Shown here piece by piece: positions 11,300 to 21,500 of a stretch of DNA of 64,000 nucleotides (position 1 is the stretch's first letter; each line of letters opens with the position of its first letter). The notes below the pieces were generated by a model. That model worked only from the letters and a program-made list of their open reading frames with translations, was not told the origin of the DNA and did no database searches. This stretch comes from Aureispira anguillae (GTDB lineage: Bacteria > Bacteroidota > Bacteroidia > Chitinophagales > Saprospiraceae), in contig NZ_AP026867.1 of the NCBI RefSeq assembly GCF_026000115.1, positions 403,501 to 467,500 of the forward strand, read 5' to 3'. The position numbers and the translations under genes were made by a program.

Positions 11300-13708
11300 C
11301 TAAAAAGTAAAATCAGCTCGCAGGGTAAAGTTTCTAGGCGCTTCTAACTTACCTGGTTGGATCGCATATTCATCATTCAGAACATTGTTCATCAAGAGCG
11401 AAAGCTTTACCAGTTTGGCTATTTTGTACGCAACACGGGCATTTAAGACATAAGAACCTGTATTGTTTGCTGCTCTAAAGTCATGAATTTTGGTAAGTGG
11501 ATTTAAAGGAGTTCCTGCTCCATCCAAAAATTTATCAATTGCTTCCATAAAGGATAAATATTGGAAGGTAAAGCCCAAAGAAATATTTTGGTAAGTCGCT
11601 TGCCCATCAAATTTAACCGTATGTCTATTTCTATATTTTAAGATGTTGCTCGTAGAAGTAGAATATTCCTTAATATCAGCTTGAACAATGCTGTCTTCAA
11701 AGTTTTTATATTGAGGATTAAGAAGCGTGTATCCTGCCATCAATTGAATATCAACAGGACCAATATTTCCTTCTCCCATTAGAGATACATCTACCCCTGT
11801 AACTCGTGTATTCCCAATGTTTTGAACTTGAAATGCAATCGGCAAATTAAAAAATTGAGCGTTGATTTCACGAGAGGCTTGGAATTCCATCATGTCTTCA
11901 TATTCAGACCAAAATCCTGCAATGTCTAAGAACCCTTGCCATTTCCCAATTTTAAATCCTTGTTTAACGCCGATTTCTGCACTCCATCCTTTTTCTGATT
12001 TTAGACCAGGATTAGGCGCAACGGTGATACCACCTGTACTGGTAGAAATAAATTTCTCCAAAACAGTAGGAAAACGATAACCTTGTCCCCAAGAAGCTCT
12101 GAAAAAAGTAGCTTTTCCAAGTTGATAACTGGCTCCTACTCGAAAAACAGGTTGGTGCTCTACGGTATCTTTTAATTCTATGTGTTGTTCGCCAAGTGAT
12201 TGACCATTAAAAGAGAGGGTATAATGTATAGAATCAGGATATGTTGTGGTGTTGATTTCGTAACGAGCTCCTATCGATATATTTAATCGTTTGAAAAACT
12301 TTTTGTCTACTTGCAAGTAAGCAGCAAAATTATTGTGATTATAACTAGCACCAGAATAAACTTCAGCAGTTGAAAGAATGCTACTCCCCACTAAGCCAGC
12401 CGCTACTTCTAAGCCTCCCAATTGTTCAAATTGACGCAAGTATTGATATTCTCCATAGAACATGCTAGAAGAATTACTTTGTTGAGCATCATTGTTGTTA
12501 TCAATATAATAATAACGAAACTGTGCACGGTGACGATTAGAAAATTTGTCGTAATAAGTCACGGCAGGATCAATGGTCATGCGGAAATTTTGACCTCTTG
12601 GAGCTGGGTCAAAGTCCGTTTCGTAAAGCCCTAAATTGGGGTCAACTCTGGCGTGGAATAAGAACACGTTTTGGCTCCCCATATTGACGTTCGTATTTAG
12701 GCTGAAAATAAGATTTTCGCTATGGCGATAACGCAAATTAGCTGTTACTCTAGCCTTGTGGTCATAGCCTACGGTAGAGTCAATTTCATTGTTGATTACT
12801 CTATAGCCACGCATATAAGATTGATTGTAAAATAGGTTAGAACCTAAAACGACATCAAACTTTCCAATTTTGCGTCTGTGAGCGATTTGAAGCCCCGTTT
12901 CAAAGGGCATATTTTTGCCTGTCCACCACTTGTTTTTAGCATCTTTAGGATCTCCATACATAGTACCAAAAAGACTCACTTTGGTAAATGGCTTTTTAGT
13001 GGGTTGAGCCGTACGTATATTGATGACCCCATTCATGGCAGATGAACCATACAAAGCAGAAGCAGAGCCTTTTAATACTTCCATTTGTGCAATGTTTTCA
13101 GTAGGCAAATCTTTCCAGTTGGGAAGCCCTGCATCAGCTTGCATAGCAGGCATGTCATCCATCAAAATAAGCACTCGGCTACCAGTACCTTGTGCAAATC
13201 CAGCCCCTCCACGAATGGTTACTTGATCTCCCATCGTATTGACACCAGGAACTTTGTCCAAGACTTGATTCACGGCATTAGCATTGGTGTTTTCAATCAA
13301 ATCGGGCGATACAATTGCCAAGGATACGGTAACTTCTCCAAGCGGTTTTTTGAATTTAGAACTGGTTACAGTAGCCTGTGTAAGAATGGTAGCTTCTTCG
13401 CTCATTTCAATGTTCATGACCACCGTTTTGCCTGCTTCAATTGTAACCGTTTTGGATTGAGGAGCATAGCCCAAATAACTAAAATTGATGATGTGCTCGC
13501 CAGCTTCTAGTTCTAAGGTGTATTTACCATCTATATAGTCACTTGTACTTGCGATAGAACCTGTCCTTACATTTACGCCTAATAAGGATTCTTTGGTCAA
13601 GGAATCTGCGATGATTCCTGTAATAATACCTGTTTGTTGGGCTTGTACCCAAATAGGTGCTCCTAAGATCAAAATCAGGAGAAAAATAAGAGTAGTAAAA
13701 CCTTTCAT
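11300..13708 (-). CDS. TonB-dependent outer-membrane receptor with CarboxypepD_reg-like domain
   Basis: This is an active outer-membrane importer driven by TonB/ExbBD. A signal peptide (about 1-23, cleavage after VQA) precedes a CarboxypepD_reg-like beta-sandwich (26-110; GIITGIIADSLTKESLLGVNV), the usual Bacteroidota N-terminal extension. The plug domain runs from about 125 to 235 (VTIRGGAGFA, VLILMDDMP, MEVLKGSASALYGSSAMNG, VINIRT). A 22-strand barrel follows to the C-terminus, which ends in aromatic Phe (LRADFTF) as expected for BAM recognition. It has no SusD partner, so glycan uptake is less likely than a siderophore, cofactor or metal, but the substrate cannot be read from sequence. Upstream is a good TACCTTTG -7 box. 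I found no cobalamin riboswitch. Confidence 0.93.
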   Translation of the reverse strand: MKGFTTLIFLLILILGAPIWVQAQQTGIITGIIADSLTKESLLGVNVRTGSIASTSDYIDGKYTLELEAGEHIINFSYLGYAPQSKTVTIEAGKTVVMNIEMSEEATILTQATVTSSKFKKPLGEVTVSLAIVSPDLIENTNANAVNQVLDKVPGVNTMGDQVTIRGGAGFAQGTGSRVLILMDDMPAMQADAGLPNWKDLPTENIAQMEVLKGSASALYGSSAMNGVINIRTAQPTKKPFTKVSLFGTMYGDPKDAKNKWWTGKNMPFETGLQIAHRRKIGKFDVVLGSNLFYNQSYMRGYRVINNEIDSTVGYDHKARVTANLRYRHSENLIFSLNTNVNMGSQNVFLFHARVDPNLGLYETDFDPAPRGQNFRMTIDPAVTYYDKFSNRHRAQFRYYYIDNNNDAQQSNSSSMFYGEYQYLRQFEQLGGLEVAAGLVGSSILSTAEVYSGASYNHNNFAAYLQVDKKFFKRLNISIGARYEINTTTYPDSIHYTLSFNGQSLGEQHIELKDTVEHQPVFRVGASYQLGKATFFRASWGQGYRFPTVLEKFISTSTGGITVAPNPGLKSEKGWSAEIGVKQGFKIGKWQGFLDIAGFWSEYEDMMEFQASREINAQFFNLPIAFQVQNIGNTRVTGVDVSLMGEGNIGPVDIQLMAGYTLLNPQYKNFEDSIVQADIKEYSTSTSNILKYRNRHTVKFDGQATYQNISLGFTFQYLSFMEAIDKFLDGAGTPLNPLTKIHDFRAANNTGSYVLNARVAYKIAKLVKLSLLMNNVLNDEYAIQPGKLEAPRNFTLRADFTF

Positions 13709-14236
13709 AGCCTTTACTTTTGTTATTATTATTTTACCCCTTTGTTTAAAAAGAAGTAAAATATTATGTTATAAAATTCTTTTAATAAGAAGTGTTTTAT
13801 GAGAAAAAACAAATGTGGGATTCATTCTGGGAGGCGCTGCAAAGGTACGTATTTCTTTTTAAGAAAAAGTTTTTGATTCGCTTTTTTAGGGAAGCGATGT
13901 CTTTGTAAGCTTTATAATGGTAGGGGATTCAGTTGCTTAGTGCTTTTGTTTGTCTATGAGGAAAATAAGGAAGACAATTCTTAAAAAGCCACCTAAATGC
14001 CAAATTTGATAATAAAGCGCAAATATTGTAATTTTACTTTATAATCCATTGTCAATAGCAACAAAAAATAATCGAAACAAATGAGCAAGGAATGGTGTTG
14101 AAATAATAATGCTTGAACATTCTACTTAAAATTATCGTTAAACTAAGCAAGTTAAGTTTGCTTGCATTTCGTAAAAAGGATTTTAACATAGTTTTTATTT
14201 AAGTTAATTTTTAGTTGCAAAGTAAAGTCGTTTAGT
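13709..14236. other. Divergent intergenic region
   Basis: This 528-base gap separates the receptor gene (minus) from the 255-residue protein (plus). It contains the TACCTTTG -7 box on the minus strand and a local hairpin (TTTCTTTTT AAGAAAAAG near 13851-13868). No ORF of note, tRNA or riboswitch was found. Confidence 0.45.
13840..13847 (-). promoter_or_regulatory. Candidate -7 box TACCTTTG for the TonB-dependent receptor
   Basis: The minus strand reads TACCTTTG, an exact TAnnTTTG match and the most typical form in the phylum. Transcription would start near 13833 and leave an untranslated leader of about 125 bases. No TTG is seen at ideal -33 spacing. Confidence 0.42.
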
Positions 14237-15004
14237 ATGATAAATTATATGTATTTACTTTTGTTGTTTTTAGTGACTACATCAAGTTGGGCACAAAAAG
14301 AAACACAGGATAAATTTCTAAGTGAAAAACTTCCTGTTCGAAATGAATTCTATGTGGGGGGAGGCATTCACACAAGGGGTTTTCAGGTTAGAGCTGCTTA
14401 TAGTTTGGTCAAAAATACAACAAGAACCATGACTTTTTTTGCTGAATTTGGCGAAGTTAAACACCCTAAAGAACGCAGGCAAACCTACGAGGGCATATCC
14501 TTTGTTGGAGGAGGTCCTAAATCGTTTATTTATGGCAAGCAAAATAACTTGTTTTTTACAAGAATTGGCTATGGGGAGAAATACTATCTTTCTGCCAAAA
14601 ACAGACGGCTAGTTTCGCTTGGATTTACCTATGGTGCAGGGTTTTCGTTAGGAATGGTACGCCCTTATTATTTGGATTTAATTTATAGGGATAATGGAGG
14701 CCGATCGAATTTTGTAGCTGAAAAATTTAATGAATCCAATATGCTCAAATTCTTGAACCCACAAGAAGTAGATGGCCCTTCAGGAATTGCTTATGGTTGG
14801 GATGAACTAACCTTAAATCCTGGCTTTTTTTTGAAAGCTGGTTTGTTGATTGATTGGGGAGCTTTTGATGGTATCCTCAAAGATATAGAGATCGGGGTTG
14901 CTGCTGATTTTTATTTTGAAGAAATTCCTATTATGATTTTTGAAAAAAATACACCAGTATTCGTAAATTTGTACATCAATGTTCATTTAGGACATAGATG
15001 GTAA
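14237..15004 (+). CDS. Exported protein of unknown function, probable outer-membrane barrel
   Basis: The 255-residue product has a clear signal peptide (residues 1-19, cleavage after SWA in TTSSWAQKE). The mature part alternates polar and aromatic residues (FYVGGGIHTRGFQVRAAYSL, YLSAKNRRLVSLGFTYGAGF, FLKAGLLIDWGAFDGIL) and ends VNLYINVHLGHRW, with an aromatic C-terminal residue. This is the pattern of a small outer-membrane beta-barrel. I do not recognise a named family. It is followed by lipA 122 bases later on the same strand, but a hairpin-like GTTTGTTGTTT...AACAACAACAC stretch and a -7-like box between them suggest separate transcription. Confidence 0.7.
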   Translation: MINYMYLLLLFLVTTSSWAQKETQDKFLSEKLPVRNEFYVGGGIHTRGFQVRAAYSLVKNTTRTMTFFAEFGEVKHPKERRQTYEGISFVGGGPKSFIYGKQNNLFFTRIGYGEKYYLSAKNRRLVSLGFTYGAGFSLGMVRPYYLDLIYRDNGGRSNFVAEKFNESNMLKFLNPQEVDGPSGIAYGWDELTLNPGFFLKAGLLIDWGAFDGILKDIEIGVAADFYFEEIPIMIFEKNTPVFVNLYINVHLGHRW

Positions 15005-15081
15005 TAATCAATATTCTACTAGCTGTTTGTTGTTTCTGTTTTTTGATGGCAACAACAACACATTTATAAAGTAGGAAACAA

Positions 15082-15089
15082 TAGTTTTG
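15082..15089 (+). promoter_or_regulatory. Candidate -7 box TAGTTTTG for lipA
   Basis: This is an exact TAnnTTTG match 37 bases before the lipA ATG. No TTG lies at the usual -33 distance, so support is partial. Confidence 0.3.
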
Positions 15090-15126
15090 TTGTCACTACA
15101 ACAAGCCTAATAACTAAATAAAAATT

Positions 15127-16017
15127 ATGTTAATAGAACTTCCGATCGTTCAACCAAAAGCAGAACGCAAGAAAAAACCTAATTGGCTTAGAGTAAAATT
15201 ACCAATGGGGGAGAACTATAAACGGGTTCGAAAATTGGTAGACGAATACAAGTTGCATACAATTTGTCAGAGTGGTCATTGTCCTAACATGGGAGAATGT
15301 TGGGGAGAAGGAACGGCAACCTTTATGATTTTGGGAAATGTGTGTACTCGTTCTTGTTCTTTTTGTGCAGTAGCAACAGGGCGTCCTCCTGAATTGGATA
15401 CTGACGAGCCTGAACGTGTAGCAGAAGCCATTCAATTGATGGGAGTGAAACATGCTGTTATTACTTCTGTGAATAGAGATGAACTAAAAGATAAAGGTGC
15501 TCAAATTTGGTTTGATACCGTTCGATTAGTCAAGGAGTATTCTCCGTCTACTACCATCGAAACTTTGATTCCTGATGTTCGTGGCAAATGGAATGCTTTA
15601 GAGTTGATGATTAGCGCAGGGCAGGAGGTAGTTTCGCACAATATGGAAACCGTAGCGAGTTTGTACCGAAAAGTTCGCCCACAGGCTAAGTACCAGCGTA
15701 GTTTAGATCAAATCAAAAGAACCAAGGAGTTTGGAAAAAGAACCAAATCTGGAGTTATGGTTGGTCTAGGAGAAACAAAGGATGAAATGCTAAAAACAAT
15801 GGATGATTTGGTAGCGCATGGTTGTGATGTATTGACAATCGGGCAATACCTACAACCCACCAAACGTCATATTGATATCGCAGAATATGTGCATCCAGAT
15901 GTATTTGAAGAATATAAAGAATTTGGTTTAGCGAGGGGCTTTGATTATGTAGAGTCAGGACCAATGGTTCGTTCTTCTTATCATGCTGAACGACATGTTT
16001 ATCCAAATCGATCTTAA
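15127..16017 (+). CDS. lipA: Lipoyl synthase
   Basis: LipA is a radical-SAM enzyme that inserts two sulfur atoms into octanoyl groups on lipoyl domains of 2-oxoacid dehydrogenases and the glycine cleavage system. Both iron-sulfur sites are visible: the auxiliary cluster C47-x4-C52-x5-C58 ([12 protein letters not shown]) and the radical-SAM CX3CX2C at C73, C77 and C80 (CTRSCSFC). The C-terminal RSSY motif (VRSSYHAE), which also ligates the auxiliary cluster, is present. The length of 296 residues is normal. No lipB is adjacent. Confidence 0.98.
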   Translation: MLIELPIVQPKAERKKKPNWLRVKLPMGENYKRVRKLVDEYKLHTICQSGHCPNMGECWGEGTATFMILGNVCTRSCSFCAVATGRPPELDTDEPERVAEAIQLMGVKHAVITSVNRDELKDKGAQIWFDTVRLVKEYSPSTTIETLIPDVRGKWNALELMISAGQEVVSHNMETVASLYRKVRPQAKYQRSLDQIKRTKEFGKRTKSGVMVGLGETKDEMLKTMDDLVAHGCDVLTIGQYLQPTKRHIDIAEYVHPDVFEEYKEFGLARGFDYVESGPMVRSSYHAERHVYPNRS

Positions 16018-16028
16018 AAAAAATAAGC

Positions 16029-16085
16029 CAATTGGAAGCGTTAAAAATGTGGTGTTTTATGACCCATTCTAATCGCTTCCAATTG
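16029..16085. terminator. Hairpin between convergent lipA and hisS
   Basis: A perfect 12-base inverted repeat (CAATTGGAAGCG at 16029-16040, CGCTTCCAATTG at 16074-16085) encloses a 33-base loop between two convergent genes. Position suggests a shared bidirectional transcript end, although neither side has a strong T-tract. Confidence 0.45.
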
Positions 16086-16148
16086 ACTCGTTAATTGCTC
16101 TTTTGGGGGATGCAAAACACCCACTCAAAATAGAACCATTTTTATCGT

Positions 16149-17546
16149 TTATTCGCTCTTAAGCTGTTCTATAATTGCTTCAATATTTAAGGATTGTTGT
16201 TCTCCTGTTGTCATATTTTTAAAGCCCAACGCCCCACTTTCCATTTCTTTACTACCAATAATAACCACATAAGGCACCTTTACCTTATCGGCATATTTCA
16301 TTAGTTTTTGAAATTTCCACGCTTTGGGATAAATCGTAGAGGAAATACCTGCTGCACGAACTTTTTGCAAGGCTTTAAATCCATATTTTAAGGCAGCTTC
16401 ATCCATTGCCAAAAATAAAACATTGCTGCTGCTTACAGGGATTTGTTCAAATAGATTTAGCTCCTCCATGACATCATAAATACGAGCAGCTCCAAAGGAA
16501 ACCCCTACACCAGACGTGTCCTTTAGCCCAAAAATACCCGTCAAATCTGCATAACGACCACCGCCACCAATGCTACCCATCTTAATATCTTTTTGGCTTT
16601 CGATCGAGGTGTCTACTTCTACTTCATAGATACAACCAGTATAATAACTCAAACCACGAGCTAGAGAGAAGTCAATTTTTAGCGTGTTTTTAAATGCATA
16701 ACCCTCTAAAAATGCTTGAACTGTTTCTAATTCCTCAATCCCTTTTAGGCCAACCTCTATACCTGCGAAGATCGTTTTAAGCGTAGGAATATCAGGAGCA
16801 TTGATGACCGCTTTTACTTTTTCAAATCCAAGCTCATCTATTCCTAGACGTTCCAATTCTTTTTGCACACCATCCCAACCAATTTTATCTAATTTATCAA
16901 TAGCAACAGTGATTTGGGTAAACAAATTGGGATAACCTGCATATTGTGCGAGCCCATCTAGGATTTTTCGATTGTTCAAACGAATCACCACTCCCAAATT
17001 AAGTTTAGCAAAAGCTTCATCATAAATTTGGCACAATTCCGCTTCATACAATAAGGATTCAGAACCAATAACGTCTACATCACATTGATAGAACTCTCTG
17101 TAACGCCCCTTCTGAGGTTTATCTGCTCTCCAAACAGGTTGAATTTGATACCGCTTAAAAGGAAAGGCAATATCATTTCTATTCAGGACAACATAACGAG
17201 CGAAGGGAACAGTCAAATCATAACGCAATGCTCTTTGGGAAATAGAAGCGGTTAATTGGCTAGAGTTTTTATTGTTTAGTGCCGTTTCATTAGCTTTTGC
17301 CAAATAATCGCCATTGTTCAATATCTTAAACAACAACTGATCCCCCTCGTCACCATACTTACCTGTTAGTGTACTCAATTCCTCCATCGCTGGAGTCTCT
17401 AAAGGATTAAAACCATACTTTACAAAAACACTTCTTAGAGTGTCAAAAATATAGTTTCTTTTGTTGACTACTGCTGGCGAAAAATCCCTTGTCCCACGAA
17501 CTAACTTTGGTTTCATTGTTTTATCCTTATTGTGATCCTTTGACAA
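16149..17546 (-). CDS. hisS: Histidyl-tRNA synthetase
   Basis: This class II synthetase charges tRNA-His. The core motifs are visible: LVRGTRDFSP at the start, motif 2 RYDLTVPFARYV plus GRYREFYQCDVDVIG, the His-binding RGLSYYTGCIYEV, and motif 3-like GSIGGGGRYADLTGIFG. A C-terminal anticodon-binding domain follows (VLFLAMDEAALKYGF to the end). The length of 465 is in the normal range. Translation could begin at 17546 or at the in-frame ATG at 17516 (MKPKLVRGTRDF), which sits closer to the conserved start. The 5' leader has no T-box-like element. Confidence 0.97.
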   Translation of the reverse strand: MSKDHNKDKTMKPKLVRGTRDFSPAVVNKRNYIFDTLRSVFVKYGFNPLETPAMEELSTLTGKYGDEGDQLLFKILNNGDYLAKANETALNNKNSSQLTASISQRALRYDLTVPFARYVVLNRNDIAFPFKRYQIQPVWRADKPQKGRYREFYQCDVDVIGSESLLYEAELCQIYDEAFAKLNLGVVIRLNNRKILDGLAQYAGYPNLFTQITVAIDKLDKIGWDGVQKELERLGIDELGFEKVKAVINAPDIPTLKTIFAGIEVGLKGIEELETVQAFLEGYAFKNTLKIDFSLARGLSYYTGCIYEVEVDTSIESQKDIKMGSIGGGGRYADLTGIFGLKDTSGVGVSFGAARIYDVMEELNLFEQIPVSSSNVLFLAMDEAALKYGFKALQKVRAAGISSTIYPKAWKFQKLMKYADKVKVPYVVIIGSKEMESGALGFKNMTTGEQQSLNIEAIIEQLKSE

Positions 17547-17860
17547 AAAGATGGAAATTATATAATAACAGGCAATTGCAAAAGCTAAACTAGCCTAGCA
17601 AAAGAATGCATTAAAAGTCCCATACAATTGAATCAAAGAACGATTATTATTTATATTGTAATCTTTTCTTCTCTAACTCCTATACTATATAATTAGTACT
17701 ATCCTTAAAATAGAGATAGTGTTTAGTGCCCTCAAAAGTACATTACATAAAACTATATCCAAAATAACTAAGATAGAAAAAACAAAAACTTTATTTTCTC
17801 AATACTAAACCTTACTTTTGCAAGGATATACAAACTACTTATTAAACAATCTATATAATT
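17547..17860. other. Divergent intergenic region between hisS and a small gene
   Basis: This 314-base stretch is very AT-rich. It contains the candidate plus-strand -7 box at 17813-17820. No other element was recognised. Confidence 0.4.
17813..17820 (+). promoter_or_regulatory. Candidate -7 box TACTTTTG
   Basis: This is an exact TAnnTTTG match 40 bases before the GTG start of the 116-residue gene, with no clear -33 TTG. Confidence 0.33.
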
Positions 17861-18211
17861 GTGAAAACGTTGGAGCAAGATTCAGAAATATTAGGAGCAC
17901 TAGAAGTAGCAATCAAAAAAAACCAAAAATGGTTCCTCCAAACCGTTAAAACTATTCAAGACGAGAATGTCTCAAACTATCCAATCTTGGTAGCCTTCCC
18001 TTCTTTTACCAATGTAGATATAGGGCTTCCAATCAAGGAAGATGGAAAACTTTCTTTTAATGCAACTACTTTGGAAGAGTTAGCGATGAAAAAAATTGTA
18101 GATTTGGGAAAGATTGACGAGTTTCGTAAGCTATATAAAGAAAAGAAAGATAGTTTTTGTATATTTCTGCTCGAAAAACCAGCACCTCAATTTATTTTTA
18201 TTCCCATATAG
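17861..18211 (+). CDS. Small cytosolic protein of unknown function
   Basis: The 116-residue product starts with GTG; there is no upstream in-frame ATG near the candidate promoter. It has no signal peptide or membrane helix. An N-terminal helix (DSEILGALEVAIKKNQKWF) is followed by strands (YPILVAFPSFTNVD), a helix (LEELAMKKIVDLGKIDEFRK) and a hydrophobic end (PAPQFIFIPI). The layout recalls SseB-type N-terminal domains, in which a protein reads out values such as YPILVAF, but no diagnostic motif is present. Treat as hypothetical. Confidence 0.6.
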   Translation: MKTLEQDSEILGALEVAIKKNQKWFLQTVKTIQDENVSNYPILVAFPSFTNVDIGLPIKEDGKLSFNATTLEELAMKKIVDLGKIDEFRKLYKEKKDSFCIFLLEKPAPQFIFIPI

Positions 18212-18526
18212 TTTTTGTCTAAAACAGATACAAACATTATCTTAACATTTAGTATTAATAGATTGTTAAGACTTTTGATAGAAAAAAAATAGATTCTTGA
18301 TGACCCATAAAATGGGCCTTATCTATCTAAGGCTGATTTTTATAAGGTAAAAGCAAAAAAAAACAAGTTTCTATAAACCCAAAGGCAACAAATCATTTTT
18401 TAGGTGCGTTATCTTTATATTTAGATTATACCATGTCTAGTAGTTAAACTTTTGTAAAAACTATCTATCCAACCTTCATGCAAAGTATTACTTTGGTAAG
18501 GTAATTCACAGAATAGAAAAGTAAAT
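18212..18526. other. Intergenic region upstream of the giant surface-protein gene
   Basis: These 315 bases contain two weak hairpins: CTTAACA...TGTTAAG at about 18240-18270, and CCCAT AAA ATGGG near 18303-18315. The latter may end the preceding transcript. No exact TAnnTTTG box was seen, although TATCTTTA near 18410 comes close. No coding potential was found. Confidence 0.4.
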
Positions 18527-21500
18527 ATGTTAAAAATTTTATACTTACACGCAAAACAGTCATACCCTATGTTACGTTGTAAACAATTCATTGTCCCGAT
18601 GTTTAACATCTTTCTGATGTTAGGCATTTTCTTGTTAGGGACACAAAACGCAAATGCGACCCATGCACTGGGCTCTGATTTGACCTATCTTTGTGTAGGA
18701 CCAAATCAATACGCAATGACGCTGAATGTCTATCGAGATTGTAATGGTATTAATTTACCCAATAGACAAGTCATCAGTTGGACAGGAAGTTGTGGGGCAG
18801 GAAATGTTACTGCTAATCGTACTATCTTGCAAGATATTACACCTGTTTGTTCAGCTCAACAATCTTCTTGTGGTGGTGGTAATGGTACTTTTGGTGTAGA
18901 GCAACATACTTACACTGCTATTATTACACTTCCTCCAGGATGTACCAATGTTACCTTTTCTTGGCGCCTGTGTTGTCGTAATAATGCGATTACTACATTG
19001 GTAGGAAGCCCTGCCATGTATATTGAATCAAGGCTTATAGATAATAACTTGGTGCCTTGCAATAACTCGCCAGTATTTTTAAATCCGCCAGCGGCATTTA
19101 CCTGTGTCGGAAATCAAGTGTTCTATAATCATGGAGCAATTGACTACGACGGTGATTCGTTGAGGTTCTCTTTAACACCTTGTTTATCCGCTGCTGGTAA
19201 TAACGTTAATTACCAAGGTGGTTTTTCAGGAACAGCACCTTTTGGAACTGATCCTGTAACCATTGATCCAGCAACAGGAGCGATTACTTTTACACCTACT
19301 CAATTACACGTAGGTGTTTTGTGCGTTTTGGTGGAAGAGTATAGAAATGGTGTATTGATTGGTTCTGTGATGCGTGATATTCAATTCCGTGTATTAAACT
19401 GTAACAATGCCAACCCAATCCTTTCGGGGGTCAATGGTTCTGGGCAAGGAAGTGTTAATTTTATTACTTCTACTTGTTTTGGTACACAACTGTGTTTTGA
19501 TATTGTTGGATCGGATCCCCCAAATCCGGGAGATGTTTTGTCAATGACTTACGATGGTGCTATTCCTAATAGTACTTTTACGGTTTCAGGTCCAGGTGTA
19601 CCCTCTGGGAATCAGATAACAGGAACATTCTGTTGGACACCTACAGCTTTTGATGTCGGAACACATCGTTTTACCGTGACCATACAGGATGATGCTTGTC
19701 CATTGGTAGGTTCAAATACCTTTACTTATATTGTTAATGTAACAACCAATCCGAATGATCCTGTAGATGCAGGTCCGGATGTAAGTATCTGTATGGGAGA
19801 TACGACAACGTTATCTGCTACGACCACATCGCCAAATGCGGCGACGTATACTTGGTCGCCAGCACCTGGTTTGTCCAATCCCAATATACCTAACCCGCAA
19901 GCATTCCCTCCATCGACTACTACTTATACCGTTACGTTACTATATAATGATGGATGTACTTCAACAGATCAGGTGACAGTTGTTGTAGAGGATGATCCTC
20001 CATTGGCTGTTGCACCAAACAATATAAATGCCTGTGGTAATGCACCGTTAGTATTGACTGCTACGACGAATGCTCCAGGTATGAATTTTACCTTTACAGA
20101 ATTGCTGCCCTTAGGAACAGCTGTTGTACCTAATACAGTAACAGGGGCAACAGCAACCGCTCCGATTACCATGCCATCTGCGCCTGGTACTTACCAATGG
20201 AGTGTAGTAGTAACCAATCCTTTTACGGGCTGTACTTCATCAGATATTATTACACTAACAGTAGGCGTTGTACCGCCAGAACCAGCATGTCGTAATATCT
20301 ATGCATCAACAACAGGTGCCGCAAGTGCATCGGGATCACAATTTGATCCTGTAACGATTCAAGAAGCCTTAAGACGTGCTGCTTGTAATAATTCTGTGAT
20401 TAAGTTAGCAACAGGTACCTATAATATAGATACTGCTCTAAATATAACCGACAACTTAACCGTTGAAGGAGGATTTTTAGAAAATCAAGCATGGTTAAAA
20501 ACTTCAGAAGTTGGAGCGACTACCATTAATAGAACTACGAATAATGCAGGTGGGGTCTTAAATGTAGATCGACACTTGACAGCAGTAGAGATATTTGGTT
20601 CAAGTAATTTCCGCTTACAAGATTTAACAATTACTACTGCTGATGCAATTGTTCCAGGTACTTCTACCTATGGTATCTTTATGAACAATGCATCTAATTA
20701 TAATATTACAAGGATAAACGTTGAACCAGGAAATGCAACCAATGGAGCCGATGGGGTTACTGGTTGTAGTGGTACTACTGGAACAGATGGTAGTATAGGA
20801 ATGGACGGTTTACCCAATGGAACGAATTCTAACATCCAAGGTGGAAATGGTGGCTTTGGTGGAAATAGTTGCGGATCTGCTGCTGTCCTTTTTGGTGGTG
20901 GCGGTGGTCGTAACGCTGATTTAGGAAATGGAATAGGAGTAGGTGCCGATGGTACTAGTGCTTCTGCTGGTATCGTTGATGGCGGCGGTGGTGGCGGTGG
21001 CGGCCGTGGTGGTAATGCTGCTGATGGTAATGATGGAGGGTCTTCAGGTCGTGGGGGTACTCCGCTTAGCCCACCTTTTTCTGGTTGTTCTGCTACGGCT
21101 TCAGGACTAGGCTCGAATGTAGCTGGTGGTCTTGGTGGAGGAAGAAATACGTTAGGCGATGGTTTGCCTACCAATAATGGTGCTCCTAATATAGGGCAAC
21201 CTGGTACACCTGGTATTAATGGTGTAGCTGGTTGTGCTGGTGCAGATGGAGCAGCAGGAGCGCCAACAGGTTGTCTTCGTTATCAAATTGGTTCGCAAGG
21301 AGCTACTGGTATGTCTGGATCGGGTGGATCTGGCGGCGGTGGCGGCGGCGGTGGCGGTGGCCAAGGCGGTGCTTGTGGATGTGTGAATGGTACTGGCGCC
21401 GGTGGTGGCGGTGGTGGCGGCGGTGGTGCCGCTGGATTAGGTGGAACTGGTGGTTTTGGTGGTGGTGCTTCTTTTGGTATCTACCTATGTTCTAATGGAG

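Noticed and set aside
13709-14100. Cobalamin riboswitch upstream of the TonB-dependent receptor
   Set aside because: No B12-box-like sequence or fitting stem was found in the minus-strand leader, so receptor specificity stays open.
17547-17860. T-box or His leader peptide upstream of hisS
   Set aside because: I found no His-rich short ORF, T-box sequence or competing terminator in the minus-strand leader.
20698-21174. Proline-rich 158-codon frame on the minus strand opposite the Gly-rich tract
   Set aside because: GGN codons on the plus strand read as NCC on the other, so Pro-rich open frames are a composition effect. There is no independent start, promoter or domain.
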